From positions 6,385,409 to 6,449,408 of the forward strand of contig NC_085138.1 of the NCBI RefSeq assembly GCF_035046485.1: a DNA stretch of 64,000 nucleotides. The letters are read 5' to 3'. The notes under the pieces were generated by a model. That model did not search any database. It was not told the origin of the DNA and saw nothing but the letters and a program-made list of their open reading frames with translations. The stretch is from Aedes albopictus (taxonomy: Eukaryota > Arthropoda > Insecta > Diptera > Culicidae). The translations under genes were made by a program, and so were the position numbers. Of this stretch, positions 1-9,753 are shown piece after piece; position 1 is the first letter of the stretch, and each line of letters opens with the position of its first letter.

Positions 1-574
1 AGGAAAGCTTTCTTAGCGAATTCCTGGTAGCATTTTTGAAGGAATCCCTGGAAAAAAATCTGAAGAAATCCGTGTCTGTAGTAATTTCTGGGCGAATTTT
101 TGAAGGAATACTTATATGGACCCCTATAGAATTTTTTGTACAAATGTTTTAAGCAATTCCTGGATTATTTTTAAATAATTGCTAGTATAATTTTCTGAAA
201 GATTGTTTTCAATAAATTCTTGCAAAAATACTTCGCATCATTACAGATGGAATTATTGGAACAATCTCTAGCGGAATTCCGGAAGGAATATATGGAGAAA
301 TCCCTGTAGATATCTCTGAAGGAATACCTGCAGAAGGATCTCTGGAGAAATTCCTGAAGGAAACCTCAAAGAGGAGGAACCACTGAAGATATCCCAGGAC
401 AAATCTTCGAAGATATATGAATTCTCGAAGGAATCTCTTGAGGAATCTATGATGGAATCGCTGCAACAAGCTATGGAAGAAAATCTTGGAGGAATAATTT
501 ATACTCATATAATTTACGAAACTATGAACAAATTTAAAACAGTCATTTTGATTCCTCAAAACTGCAATGCCGAT
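1..574. repeat. 12-bp-period minisatellite, end of an array
   Basis: Degenerate units of the type GGAATTCCTGGA recur about every 12 bases. The segment is paralogous to about 40001-40620: the same sentence-like order of units appears in both, including the stretch around 'ctttctta' and the final unit before the element tail. Open reading frames here come from the 12-bp period and show no gene-like composition. Confidence 0.75.
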
Positions 575-673
575 TTGCATATTCACATATCTGGCGCCCA
601 TCCCACTTAAAACTCATTATAAGTCAGGCCCCCCCTGGGCCCCCTCCAGAAAAAAATCCTAGGTACGCCAATG
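575..673 (+). mobile_element. right end of a hAT-like element carrying minisatellite
   Basis: A G/C-rich tail ends in CTAGGTACGCCAATG. The same tail closes the paralogous segment at 40704 and, more weakly, another at 46602. The reverse complement (CATTGGCGTACCTAGG) resembles the end CAAGGGCGTAGCC of the complete 8-bp-flanked element at 56416-62242, so a hAT-type terminus is inferred. The left end lies outside the window. It inserted seven bases past a splice donor of the CACTA-like fragment that follows. Confidence 0.5.
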
Positions 674-1017
674 GTTTTACCTGTTAGTTGCCGGAAGGTT
701 GCCGGGTCCACAGCTGCTTCAACTTGATCCATTTTCCCAGGTTTCCGCAGGTTTTCCGCGAGGTTTTCCGCCGGCTTACCGGTTGGCACACAACACGCTC
801 CTGTGACTTTGTTTTTCTTTCTGATGCAATCTATCACAACATTGAGTTTTTTGTAAATAACACGCTTCACTCAAAAGTGAGTAAAGCAGAGATCTAATGT
901 GACAGAGTAGATATTAACTCACTTTGACAAATTGATGTTACTCACCTTTGACAGATTTAGTAAAAGTTTAAAAGTGAGTAAAATTTACTCACTTGAGAGT
1001 AGTTTTCAACGAGCGTG
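674..1017 (-). mobile_element. truncated CACTA-like element, 5' end fragment (copy 2)
   Basis: The right edge reads GAGCGTG, so the inverted terminus is CACGCTCGTTG, close to CACGCTAGTTC of the 14.95-kb element at 2039-16989. Inside the terminus are repeated AGTGAGTAAA / TTTACTCACTT motifs in both orientations (866-890, 918-950, 970-995), arranged like subterminal transposase-binding repeats. A first coding exon matching that of the large element lies at 681-732. The rest has been displaced or lost beyond the hAT-like insertion. Confidence 0.7.
681..732 (-). pseudogene. first exon of a CACTA-like transposase gene (orphan)
   Basis: The minus strand reads MDQVEAAVDPATFRQLT plus one base, then the splice donor GTAAAA. 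Length (52 nt), exit phase (1) and pattern match the first exon at 16593-16644, which reads MDAIKQQVDEDTFRKLE and exits in the same phase. The downstream exons are not in the window, because a hAT-like element end sits seven bases into the intron. This is a remnant of a second, diverged member of the same transposon family. Confidence 0.7.
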
Positions 1018-1048
1018 TAGATGATGACAGCTGTGAGCGAGCGCGCAT
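1018..1048. other. spacer between CACTA-like end and LTR-like repeat
   Basis: Thirty-one bases separate the GTG end of the truncated CACTA-like copy from the 444-bp repeat. The last three are CAT and the repeat itself starts with CAT, giving CATCAT. The right copy has only one CAT after the transposon end. Confidence 0.5.
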
Positions 1049-1145
1049 CATCGCGGGGGCACCCAGTTGGACGATCGTGCAGGCCGCTCGTGAGTGACCG
1101 GTGAGAGGCTTCTTTCAGGCAGTGCAGCCAGATTTGTGGTATGGT

Positions 1146-1208
1146 CTAGAATGTTTTATTCGAGAATCTAATAGAACGTTCTAGATGCACTCCTGGGTGC
1201 TATATAAG
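1146..1208 (+). promoter_or_regulatory. heat-shock-element cluster and TATA box
   Basis: Alternating nGAAn/nTTCn pentamers occur at 1146-1168 (includes ATTCGAGAAT, inverted GAA blocks) and at 1173-1185 (AGAACGTTCTAGA). They are followed 15 bases later by TATATAAG. This spacing resembles heat-shock-factor-driven promoters. The function is inferred from motif form alone. Confidence 0.55.
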
Positions 1209-1318
1209 GAGAGCACCAATCCCGACAGTCGAAATAGTCTGTTTTGACCCGGCAAACGGTCAAGAAGTGAAAAGTGAGTTGTAATTACAAGCGTTGGCGT
1301 GGCTTGGACAACGCCAAG

Positions 1319-1856
1319 CAGGGGCGTACAATTTCGTTTCAATGATACACTTTCATGCAACATTTGAATGAGTCACTTCAAGTGTTTCATACATTTTTCT
1401 AATGACTCGGTCGTTAAAAAAAACTTTTCCACTCATCGTAGCACTCGGTAGTCTCCCACCCGGTCGCATTGCTTGTGCTTCACCCGTCAGAGCATTAGTG
1501 TCTCACTGGTGCGCGCTAGTCTCTCAATGGTTACGGGTGCCGGTTAATTGGATTTAAGTGGTCGAATTTGTTATCCTCTTTCATAAAACATAATTATCAT
1601 TCTATTGGTGTGCACCACTATTTAAAAATGTGGTTTAAATAGTGTTTTTAGCATGATGAAGTATTTCAATGACTCATAAATGAAACGAAAATCCAAGTGT
1701 ATCATTCCATGTTTCATACACACTTGTTTCTGTAGCAGCAACGAACGAGTGTGTTGCTGGGTGAGAGATGAAGCATCACAGCAGTCCGTTCGCATGGGAA
1801 ACGATTTGCTACAGTCGTCGTACGTCATGTTTTCCTTTCGAAATTGCACGACCCTG
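1319..1856. mobile_element. hAT-type non-autonomous element (538 bp)
   Basis: The insert begins CAGGGGCGTACAATTTCG and ends with the inverse of CAGGGTCGTGCAATTTCG (16 of 18 match). It is flanked by an 8-bp duplication ACGCCAAG (1311-1318 and 1857-1864). The uninterrupted 444-bp repeat at 16990-17433 provides the empty site with a single ACGCCAAG. CAGGG ends plus an 8-bp duplication are typical of hAT elements. No transposase is encoded. Confidence 0.88.
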
Positions 1857-2064
1857 ACGCCAAGTGAAGTAAATAAAGTGTTTTAAGTGTAACCCTGTGT
1901 TTCTTTCTTGCGAGAAAGAAAATCCCCGTTTGAGGCACTGCGGAGCCCCAAACACATGTGTTTGGCAAAGTTTGAGTACTGACCAAGGGCTATTTAAAAA
2001 TTATGACCTCAGATGGCAACACTGATCGATCTACATGACACGCTAGTTCGGGAATACCCATTAA

Positions 2065-2413
2065 GGCGAAACTGGAAGCATTTCCTCACTTTTTGGTTTT
2101 TGATTTTTTATTAAATAACGAAGCAATATTTTCAAAATCGGTTTTCGTGCACATGTAGAGTATGGATCAAGGTATCTTCCGATTTTTTTTGAGGTGGAAA
2201 TTTTTTTCCGTTTTTGCAGAAACCATTTTTGAACAAAATTTCACAAAAAAATGGTTTCTGCAAAAATGGAAAACATTTTCCACCTCCAAAAAATTCAGAC
2301 GATACCTTAATCCATACTCAACATGTGCACGAAAACCGATTTTGAAAATATTGCTTCGTTATTTAATAAAAAATCAAAAACCAAAAAAATCAGGAAATGC
2401 TTCCAGTTTCGCC
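2065..2413. mobile_element. fold-back MITE with TTAA target duplication (349 bp)
   Basis: Nearly the whole element is one hairpin: GGCGAAACTGGAAGCATTTC at the left is matched by its inverse at the right, and the arms meet near 2240. TTAA flanks both sides (2061-2064, 2414-2417). The opposite transposon end at about 16960-16989 shows the empty form, ATACCCATTAAATGGG, so the insertion into the left subterminal repeat is clear. Confidence 0.88.
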
Positions 2414-2417
2414 TTAA

Positions 2418-2580
2418 TGGGTACTTTAGTACCCATTTCGAACTAAAGTGGCTTAACCCATTTAATGGGTATTTGTCGTTTACTCATTAATGGGTTTTTG
2501 GGCTGAACTTCAAAAAATGGGTATTTTTGCCACATTACTATTTTATAAAAAATGGGTAAAAAAACCCCATTTTGCTAGCT
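2418..2580. repeat. left subterminal repeats of the CACTA-like element
   Basis: At least seven copies of ATGGGTA or its inverse TACCCAT occur in both orientations within 160 bases. Equivalent motifs occur at the right end (16830-16989). Such arrays act as transposase binding sites in En/Spm elements; that role is inferred here. Confidence 0.7.
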
Positions 2581-2914
2581 TTTTTAGCCTGGCCTAATAA
2601 TAGTATTTAAAAAGTTGGAATCAAAAATATTAAATAAAACGCATTATTTTTTATCCTGATGACCTTCATTCCCGGTTTATTTTCGTATTTCATTCATTCA
2701 GTAACATTCACAAATACAAATTTTAAAAAAATCAAGCTTCTTCAGCCACACAGGACTCCAGTAGTGTAGCACACAGCTTAAGGTCTGAGGTCACGCTCCT
2801 CGTGAGAGAGAGAGGATTCTTCGATTTTGGGAACTTCAATCGTAATATCTCGAATATGAAGCCAAATATTACAATTTCCACAAGACAATCTCTTCAAAAT
2901 ATATTTAAGAATAT
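2581..2914. other. AT-rich spacer with an inverted copy of the accessory gene's last exon end
   Basis: No gene is seen. At 2766-2805 the plus strand reads VAHSLRSEVTLLVR, similar to the minus-strand end of the accessory gene at about 8958-9010 (TAHAKQLRSEVKLVR followed by stop). The remainder is AT-rich and unrecognised. Confidence 0.4.
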
Positions 2915-3414
2915 NNNNNNNNNNNNNNNNNNNNNNNNNNNNNNNNNNNNNNNNNNNNNNNNNNNNNNNNNNNNNNNNNNNNNNNNNNNNNNNNNNNNNN
3001 NNNNNNNNNNNNNNNNNNNNNNNNNNNNNNNNNNNNNNNNNNNNNNNNNNNNNNNNNNNNNNNNNNNNNNNNNNNNNNNNNNNNNNNNNNNNNNNNNNNN
3101 NNNNNNNNNNNNNNNNNNNNNNNNNNNNNNNNNNNNNNNNNNNNNNNNNNNNNNNNNNNNNNNNNNNNNNNNNNNNNNNNNNNNNNNNNNNNNNNNNNNN
3201 NNNNNNNNNNNNNNNNNNNNNNNNNNNNNNNNNNNNNNNNNNNNNNNNNNNNNNNNNNNNNNNNNNNNNNNNNNNNNNNNNNNNNNNNNNNNNNNNNNNN
3301 NNNNNNNNNNNNNNNNNNNNNNNNNNNNNNNNNNNNNNNNNNNNNNNNNNNNNNNNNNNNNNNNNNNNNNNNNNNNNNNNNNNNNNNNNNNNNNNNNNNN
3401 NNNNNNNNNNNNNN
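2915..3414. other. assembly gap of 500 N
   Basis: Exactly 500 undetermined bases, the usual placeholder for a gap of unknown size. It lies at the edge of the satellite, so the true array may be much longer. Confidence 0.99.
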
Positions 3415-3660
3415 CTAATGAATATTTGAGTTCACTGAGCTTGCTCGAGGATTCTTGAAGAATGTTAGAGTATTCCTCGATATTTTGTGATTATTTAGAA
3501 ATTCTAATGAATATTCGAGTTTGCTGAGCTTATTCGAGGATTCTTGAAGAGTTTTAGAGTTTTCCTTGATATTTTGTGACTATTTAGGAATTCTAGTGAA
3601 TATTTGAGTTTGATGAGCTTATTCGAGGGTTCTTGAAGAGTTTTAGAGTATTCCTCAATA
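3415..3660 (-). repeat. 88/89-bp satellite in inverted orientation
   Basis: About three units with 89-base spacing (starts 3420, 3509, 3598) are the reverse complement of the main array: GAGCTTGCTCGAGGATTCTT here versus AAGAACCCTCGAGCAAGCTC there. Orientation flips near 3660. These units are more diverged than those of the forward array. Confidence 0.85.
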
Positions 3661-6600
3661 TTGTCAATCATTCAACTCAAATATTCACCCGAATTCCCAG
3701 GTCATCATGGAAATCAAGAAATATTCACAAATACTTCAAGAACCCTCGAGCAAGCTCATTGAACTCAAATATTCACCAGAATTCACAGGTCATCATAAAA
3801 ATTAACAAATATTCACAAATACTTCAACAAACTCTGGAGCAAGCTCATTCAACTCAAATATTCACCAGAATTCCCAGGTCATCATGGAAATCAAGAAATA
3901 TTCACAAATACTTCAAGAACCCTCGAGCAAGCTCATTGAACTCAAATATTCACCCGAATTCCCAGATCATCATAAAAATCAACAAATATTCACAAATACT
4001 TCAACAAACTCTGGAGCAAGCTCATTGAACTCAAATATTCACCAGAATTCCCAGGTCATCATAAAAATTAACAAATATTCACAAATACTTCAACAAACTC
4101 TCGAGCAAGCTCATTCAACTCAAATATTCACCAGAATTCCCAGATCATCATAAAAATCAACAAATATTCACAAATACTTCAACAAACTCTCGAGCAAGCT
4201 CATTCAACTCAAATATTCACCCGAATTCCCAGGTCATCATGGAAATCAAGAAATATTCACAAATACTTCAAGAACCCTCGAGCAAGCTCATTGAACTCAA
4301 ATATTCACCCGAATTCACAGGTCATCATAAAAATTAACAAATATTCACAAATACTTCAACAAACTCTGGAGCAAGCTCATTCAACTCAAATATTCACCAG
4401 AATTCCCAGGTCATCATGGAAATCAAGAAATATTCACAAATACTTCAAGAACCCTCGAGCAAGCTCATTGAACTCAAATATTCACCAGAATTCCCAGGTC
4501 ATCATGGAAATCAAGAAATATTCACAAATACTTCAAGAACCCTCGAGCAAGCTCATTGAACTCAAATATTCACCCGAATTCCCAGATCATCATAAAAATC
4601 AACAAATATTCACAAATACTTCAACAAACTCTGGAGCAAGCTCATTGAACTCTATTATTCACCAGAATTCCCAGGTCATCATGGAAATCAAGAAATATTC
4701 ACAAATACTTCAACAAACTCTGGAGCAAGCTCATTGAACTCAAATATTCACCAGAATTCCCAGGTCATCATAAAAATTAACAAATATTCACAAATACTTC
4801 AACAAACTCTCGAGCAAGCTCATTCAACTCAAATATTCACCAGAATTCCCAGATCATCATAAAAATCAACAAATATTCACAAATACTTCAACAAACTCTC
4901 GAGCAAGCTCATTCAACTCAAATATTCACCCGAATTCCCAGGTCATCATGGAAATCAAGAAATATTCGCAAATACTTCAACAAACTCTGGAGCAAGCTCA
5001 TTCAACTCAAATATTCACCTGAATTCCCAGGTCATCATGGAAATCAAGAAATATTCACAAATACTTCAACAAACTCTCGAGCAAGCTCATTGAACTCAAA
5101 TATTCACCAGAATTCCCAGGTCATCATGGAAATCAAGAAATATTCACAAATACTTCAAGAACCCTCGAGCAAGCTCATTGAACTCAAATATTCACCAGAA
5201 TTCCCAGGTCATCATGGAAATCAAGAAATATTCACAAATACTTCAACAAACTCTCGAGCAAGCTCATTGAACTCAAATATTCACCCGAATTCCCAGGTCA
5301 TCATGGAAATCAAGAAATATTCGCAAATACTTCAACAAACTCTCGAGCAAGCTCATTGAACTCAAATATTCACCCGAATTCCCAGGTCATCATGGAAATC
5401 AAGAAATATTCGCAAATACTTCAACAAACTCTGGAGCAAGCTCATTGAACTCAAATATTCACCAGAATTCCCTAGTCATCATAAAAATCAACAAATATTC
5501 ACAAATACTTCAACAAACTCTCGAGCAAGCTCATTGAACTCAAATATTCACCAGAATTCCAAGGTCATCATGGAAATCAAGAAATATTCACAAATACTTC
5601 AAGAACCCTCGAGCAAGCTCATTGAACTCAAATATTCACCAGAATTCACAGGTCATCATAAAAATTAACAAACATTCACAAATATTTCAACAAACTCTGG
5701 AGCAAGCTCATTGAACTCAAATATTCACCAGAATTCCCAGGTCATCATGGAAATCAAGAAATATTCACAAATACTTCAACAAACTCTGGAGCAAGCTGAT
5801 TGAACTCAAATATTCACCCGAATTCCCAGATCATTATAAAAATCAACAAATATTCACAAATACTTCAACAAACTCTGGAGCAAGCTCATTGAACTCAAAT
5901 ATTCACCCGAATTCCCAGGTCATCATGGAAATCAAGAAATATTCACAAATACTTCAACAAACTCTTGAGCAAGCTCATTGAACTCAAATATTCACCAGAA
6001 TTCTAAGGTCATCATGGAAATCAAGAAATATTCACAAATACTTCAAGAACCCTCGAGCAAGCTCATTGAACTCAAATATTCACCAGAATTCACAGGTCAT
6101 CATAAAAATCAACAAATATTCACAAATACTTCAACAAACTCTCGAGCAAGCTCATTCAACTCAAATATTCACCCGAATTCCCAGGTCATCATGGAAATCA
6201 AGAAATATTCACAAATACTTCAAGAACCTTCGAGTAAAATCATTCAACTCAACTATTCACCAAAATTACCAGGTTATCATAAAAATCAACAAATATTCCC
6301 AAATTTTTCAAGAACCCTCGAGCAAGCTCATTGAACTCAAATATTCACCAGAATTCCCAGATCATCATAAAAATCAACAAATATTCACAAATACTTCAAC
6401 AAACTCTGGAGCAAGCTCATGGAACTCAAATATTCACCAGAATTCCCAGGTCATCATGGAAATCAAGAAATATTCACAAATACTTCAAGAACCCTCGAGC
6501 ACGCTCATTGAACTCAAATATTCACCAGAATTCCCAGGTCATCATGGAAATCTAGAAATATTCACAAATACTTCAAGAACCCTCGAACAAGCTCATTCAA

Positions 6601-7740
6601 CTCAAATATTTACCAGAATTCCCAGATCATCATAAAAATCAACAAATATTCACAAATACTTCAACAAACTCTCGAGCAAGCTCATTCAACTCAAATATTC
6701 ACCCGAATTCCCAGGTCATCATTAAAATAAACAAATATTCACAAATACTTCAACAAACTCTCGAGCAAGCTCATTCAACTCAAATATTCACCAGAATTCC
6801 CAGATCATCATTAAAATAAACAAATATTCACAAATACTTCAACAAACTCTCGAGCAAGCTCATTCAACTCAAATATTCACCAGAATTCCCAGGTCATCAT
6901 AAAAATCAACAAATATTCACAAATACTTCAACAAACTCTGGAGTAAGCTCATTCAACTCAAATATTCACCCGAATTCTCAGGTCATCATGGAAATCAAGA
7001 AATATTCACAAATACTTCAACAAACTCTAGAGTAAGCTCATTGAACTCAAATATTCACCAGAATTCCCAGATCATCATTAAAATAAACAAATATTCACAA
7101 ATACTTCAACAAACTCTCGAGCAAGCTCATTCAACTCAAATATTCACCAGAATTCCCAGGTCATCATGGAAATCAAGAAATATTCGCAAATACTTCAACA
7201 AACTCTGGAGCAAGCTCATTCAACTCAAATATTCACCAGAATTCCCAGGTCATCATGGAAATCAAGAAATATTCACAAATACTTCAACAAACTCTGGAGC
7301 AAGCTCATTCAACTCAAATATTCACCCGAATTCCCAGATCATCATAAAAATCAACAAATATTCACAAATACTTCAACAAACTCTCGAGCAAGCTCATTGA
7401 ACTCAAATATTCACCCGAATTCCCAGGTCATCATGGAAATCAAGAAATATTTACAAATACTTCATCAAACTCTGGAGCAAGCTCATTCAACTCAAATATT
7501 CACCAGAATTCCCAGGTCATCATGGAAATCAAGAAATATTCACAAATACTTCAACAAACTCTGGAGCAAGCTCATTCAACTCAAATATTCACCCGAATTC
7601 CCAGGTCATCATAAAAATCAACAAATATTTACAATTACTTCAACAAACTCTCGAGCAATCTGCTTGAACCCAAATATTCACCAGAATTCACAGGTCATCA
7701 TAAAAATCAACAAAAATACACTAATATTTCAAGAATTTTC
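3661..7740 (+). repeat. 88-bp tandem satellite, about 46 units
   Basis: The unit begins AACTCAAATATTCACC and contains CAAGCTCATT; starts at 3674 and 3762 give 88 bases, repeating to about 7740. Two interchangeable half-variants occur (GGTCATCATGGAAATCAAG versus GATCATCATAAAAATCAAC, and CAAGAACCCTCGAG versus CAACAAACTCTGGAG). Because 88 is not a multiple of three, a run passes through all three frames, so the open frames of 70-216 codons here are by-products. The last units (7640-7740) decay. Confidence 0.95.
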
Positions 7741-8955
7741 GTGCAACTCACATATGCACCAGAATTCCACGTTTTATCAACGACTACAAACCATGAGAGC
7801 TTTCGAGCAGTCGTGATTTTTATTCACAGTTCAATGAAATATGGTTTATGTGAATGACTAAATTGTTACGTGTTGAGTATTATATAAATCGGATGTAGCG
7901 CTGAATGAAAGCTCTTACATTTTATTATATTTATTCATGCAAACTTCGAACTGCTCATAAATAATATTATTGAAAGTTTGTATATTCGAGCAATTTGCTC
8001 GAACAGCATGAAATTATTTCCAAATCAACTGTTACTGTTTCAGCAGCTACCAAACGCACCCGCTTTACCGTGCTTCATTGTTCTCTCCTCTCGAAATAAG
8101 CTGGCTGAGCATTGTATGTACCGACCGATGCAATTGTTTCCCCACTTGACTCCTGAGCGGTGCTGTGTTATCAAGGCAGCCCAAAAACGAGTTTATTTTT
8201 AGTCAATACGCACCCGTTCAAACGTCAAATCCGTTATGTCGTGTATTGGTCTCATGCGATTTTTTTTTTCTTTTGCTCTGTGCTATGGTTTGCAGGAGAG
8301 TAAAGATAAAATAGAAATCAATGTGCACGGATCATCGTTTTCATGGTTGCCAATGATCATGTTTCTGCCACTCGGCAAAATGTGCAACAATAATTGATTT
8401 TATTTTGTGTGATATTATATAGTTTTGATGAAGCTGCTATGAATTGTCAGACATCAAAGATTGTTGGTACTAACATTGCTTATTATACAAAACTGATAAT
8501 AATTTAATCGTGAGTAATTCCATACTAACTATCCTCGCCCTGATATTTTCATTACTTTTCATTACTAGAAAGCAGCTTATTTTCTTATTTTTTCTTTACG
8601 TAACGTATGTACACTGGAACATGGCCTGCTTCTCAGCTTACTGTTTTATGAGCTCTGCCACAGTTATAATTACAATTATTTTCTTCAGAATGTATGTTAT
8701 TCGAATATGTCGAATACAACTATTCACCTGCTTGAATAATTATACAAAACTTACATATAAATGTTATAAGAAAACCTGATTACCAAGAGCCAAATAGAAA
8801 CCAGAGTTATGATACTGATTCATGTCGTAGCATTTTAGGGATTCCCCCCACACAATCTTGGCCACCCTGCCATCCTTGATCAGGCGGGAAAGCTTTCCTC
8901 TCTGAGAGAACTACAACGTGCTTTCTAAACGACAACACGTGACCATATCAATTTT
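7741..8955. other. transposon interior without recognised gene
   Basis: AT-rich sequence between the satellite and the last accessory-gene exon. A satellite-like remnant (CGAGCAATTTGCTCGAAC) is at 7985-8003. Short open frames at 7978-8202 and 8510-8779 show no family resemblance. The part next to 8955 would be the 3' untranslated region of the accessory gene. Confidence 0.5.
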
Positions 8956-9753
8956 TTAACGGACGAGCTTGACCTCAGACCTTAACTGTTTGGCGTGTGC
9001 TGTGCTGCCGCACCTTATAGCAGGTAATCTCCTGGAGTTTTTGTAGGGCAGAAGGTACGGTGATATTAAATACAGAAAAACACTTAAAAAAACGTCCAGC
9101 GCTTGCACCGAGGCCTCTCCGAGCTCAATCAAATCCCCTGCGATGTACAGATGATATTTGCCAGCCTTACAAATTAGATGTGGGGCGACGGGTGTATCGT
9201 GCTCGTGATTGAAGGCGACATACCTTGCTAGCTGCTCTTCCAGGGACGTTTCTGTTTCCTGAAATTTAAAATATGTTCTTAGAAAGGATATCTAGTGTGA
9301 AAAACAAAAACACAATTACCGGCACAAAGCGAATAAGATCGGAAGACAGTTGATCCTCGACATTGAGATCATCATTCGGACCCCTAGCTTGACTCTTCAA
9401 GCTTCGATTCTTCAGACGTACCATAATTCGCAGGCATCCACGAAGGTTATCTATGGTGAAAAAAGTACAAAAAGAACCAAAAGAACGCATAATGTAATGT
9501 CACGTTTTCCCAATAAAAGTATTCGATACATACAATATTGCAAGCTCGGTTGTAAATGACGGTTAACTGAGATTGCAATAATGATACTTTTTTCTATGTT
9601 CGATTGGAAAAATGTAAAAAATATACTAACCATCTTGGATTCCTGCGAACATTTCTGTTTCGACCATCAGCCCTCGAGCGAGAATCGGGATAAGGTTGCT
9701 GTTTTTGTCATAGTTGGGTGTCATGCGCTCATAAGCCTTTTGAATCTGTTTAA

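Larger units (their letters stand above)
1049..2038 (+). repeat. LTR-like 444-bp direct repeat, left copy, interrupted by a MITE
   Basis: After removing the 538-bp insert and one 8-bp target copy, this repeat is exactly 444 bases, the same length as the copy at 16990-17433. I count five substitutions and no indels. The order is heat-shock-element-like motifs, TATATAAG (1201-1208), a leader, AATAAA (1872-1877), then about 150 bases of downstream sequence. A promoter and polyadenylation signal within a short direct repeat suits a retrotransposon LTR (U3-R-U5). I see no pol gene, primer-binding site or clear TG...CA ends, so a duplicated promoter segment is also possible. Confidence 0.6.

Noticed and set aside
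607..870. 87-codon minus-strand frame as a gene
   Set aside because: Only 681-732 is coding-like (an orphan first exon); the rest runs through intron, a hAT-like tail and upstream sequence.
1049..2038. Complete LTR retrotransposon spanning 1049-17433
   Set aside because: Nothing between the repeats resembles gag, protease, reverse transcriptase or integrase; the interior is wholly a TIR transposon, so only an LTR-like repeat is called.
2802..3458. 218-codon frame across the first gap (and the frames at 53354-54011)
   Set aside because: They consist almost entirely of undetermined bases.
3661..7740. CRISPR-like look of regular repeats
   Set aside because: No unique spacers between conserved short repeats; the whole 88-base unit is repeated, and the genome is eukaryotic.
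3633..7816. Open frames of 70-216 codons within the satellite
   Set aside because: The 88-base unit is free of stops in places and cycles through all three frames; the repeated peptides (HQNSQVIMEIKKYSQ and similar) follow from the DNA period and there is no independent coding signal.
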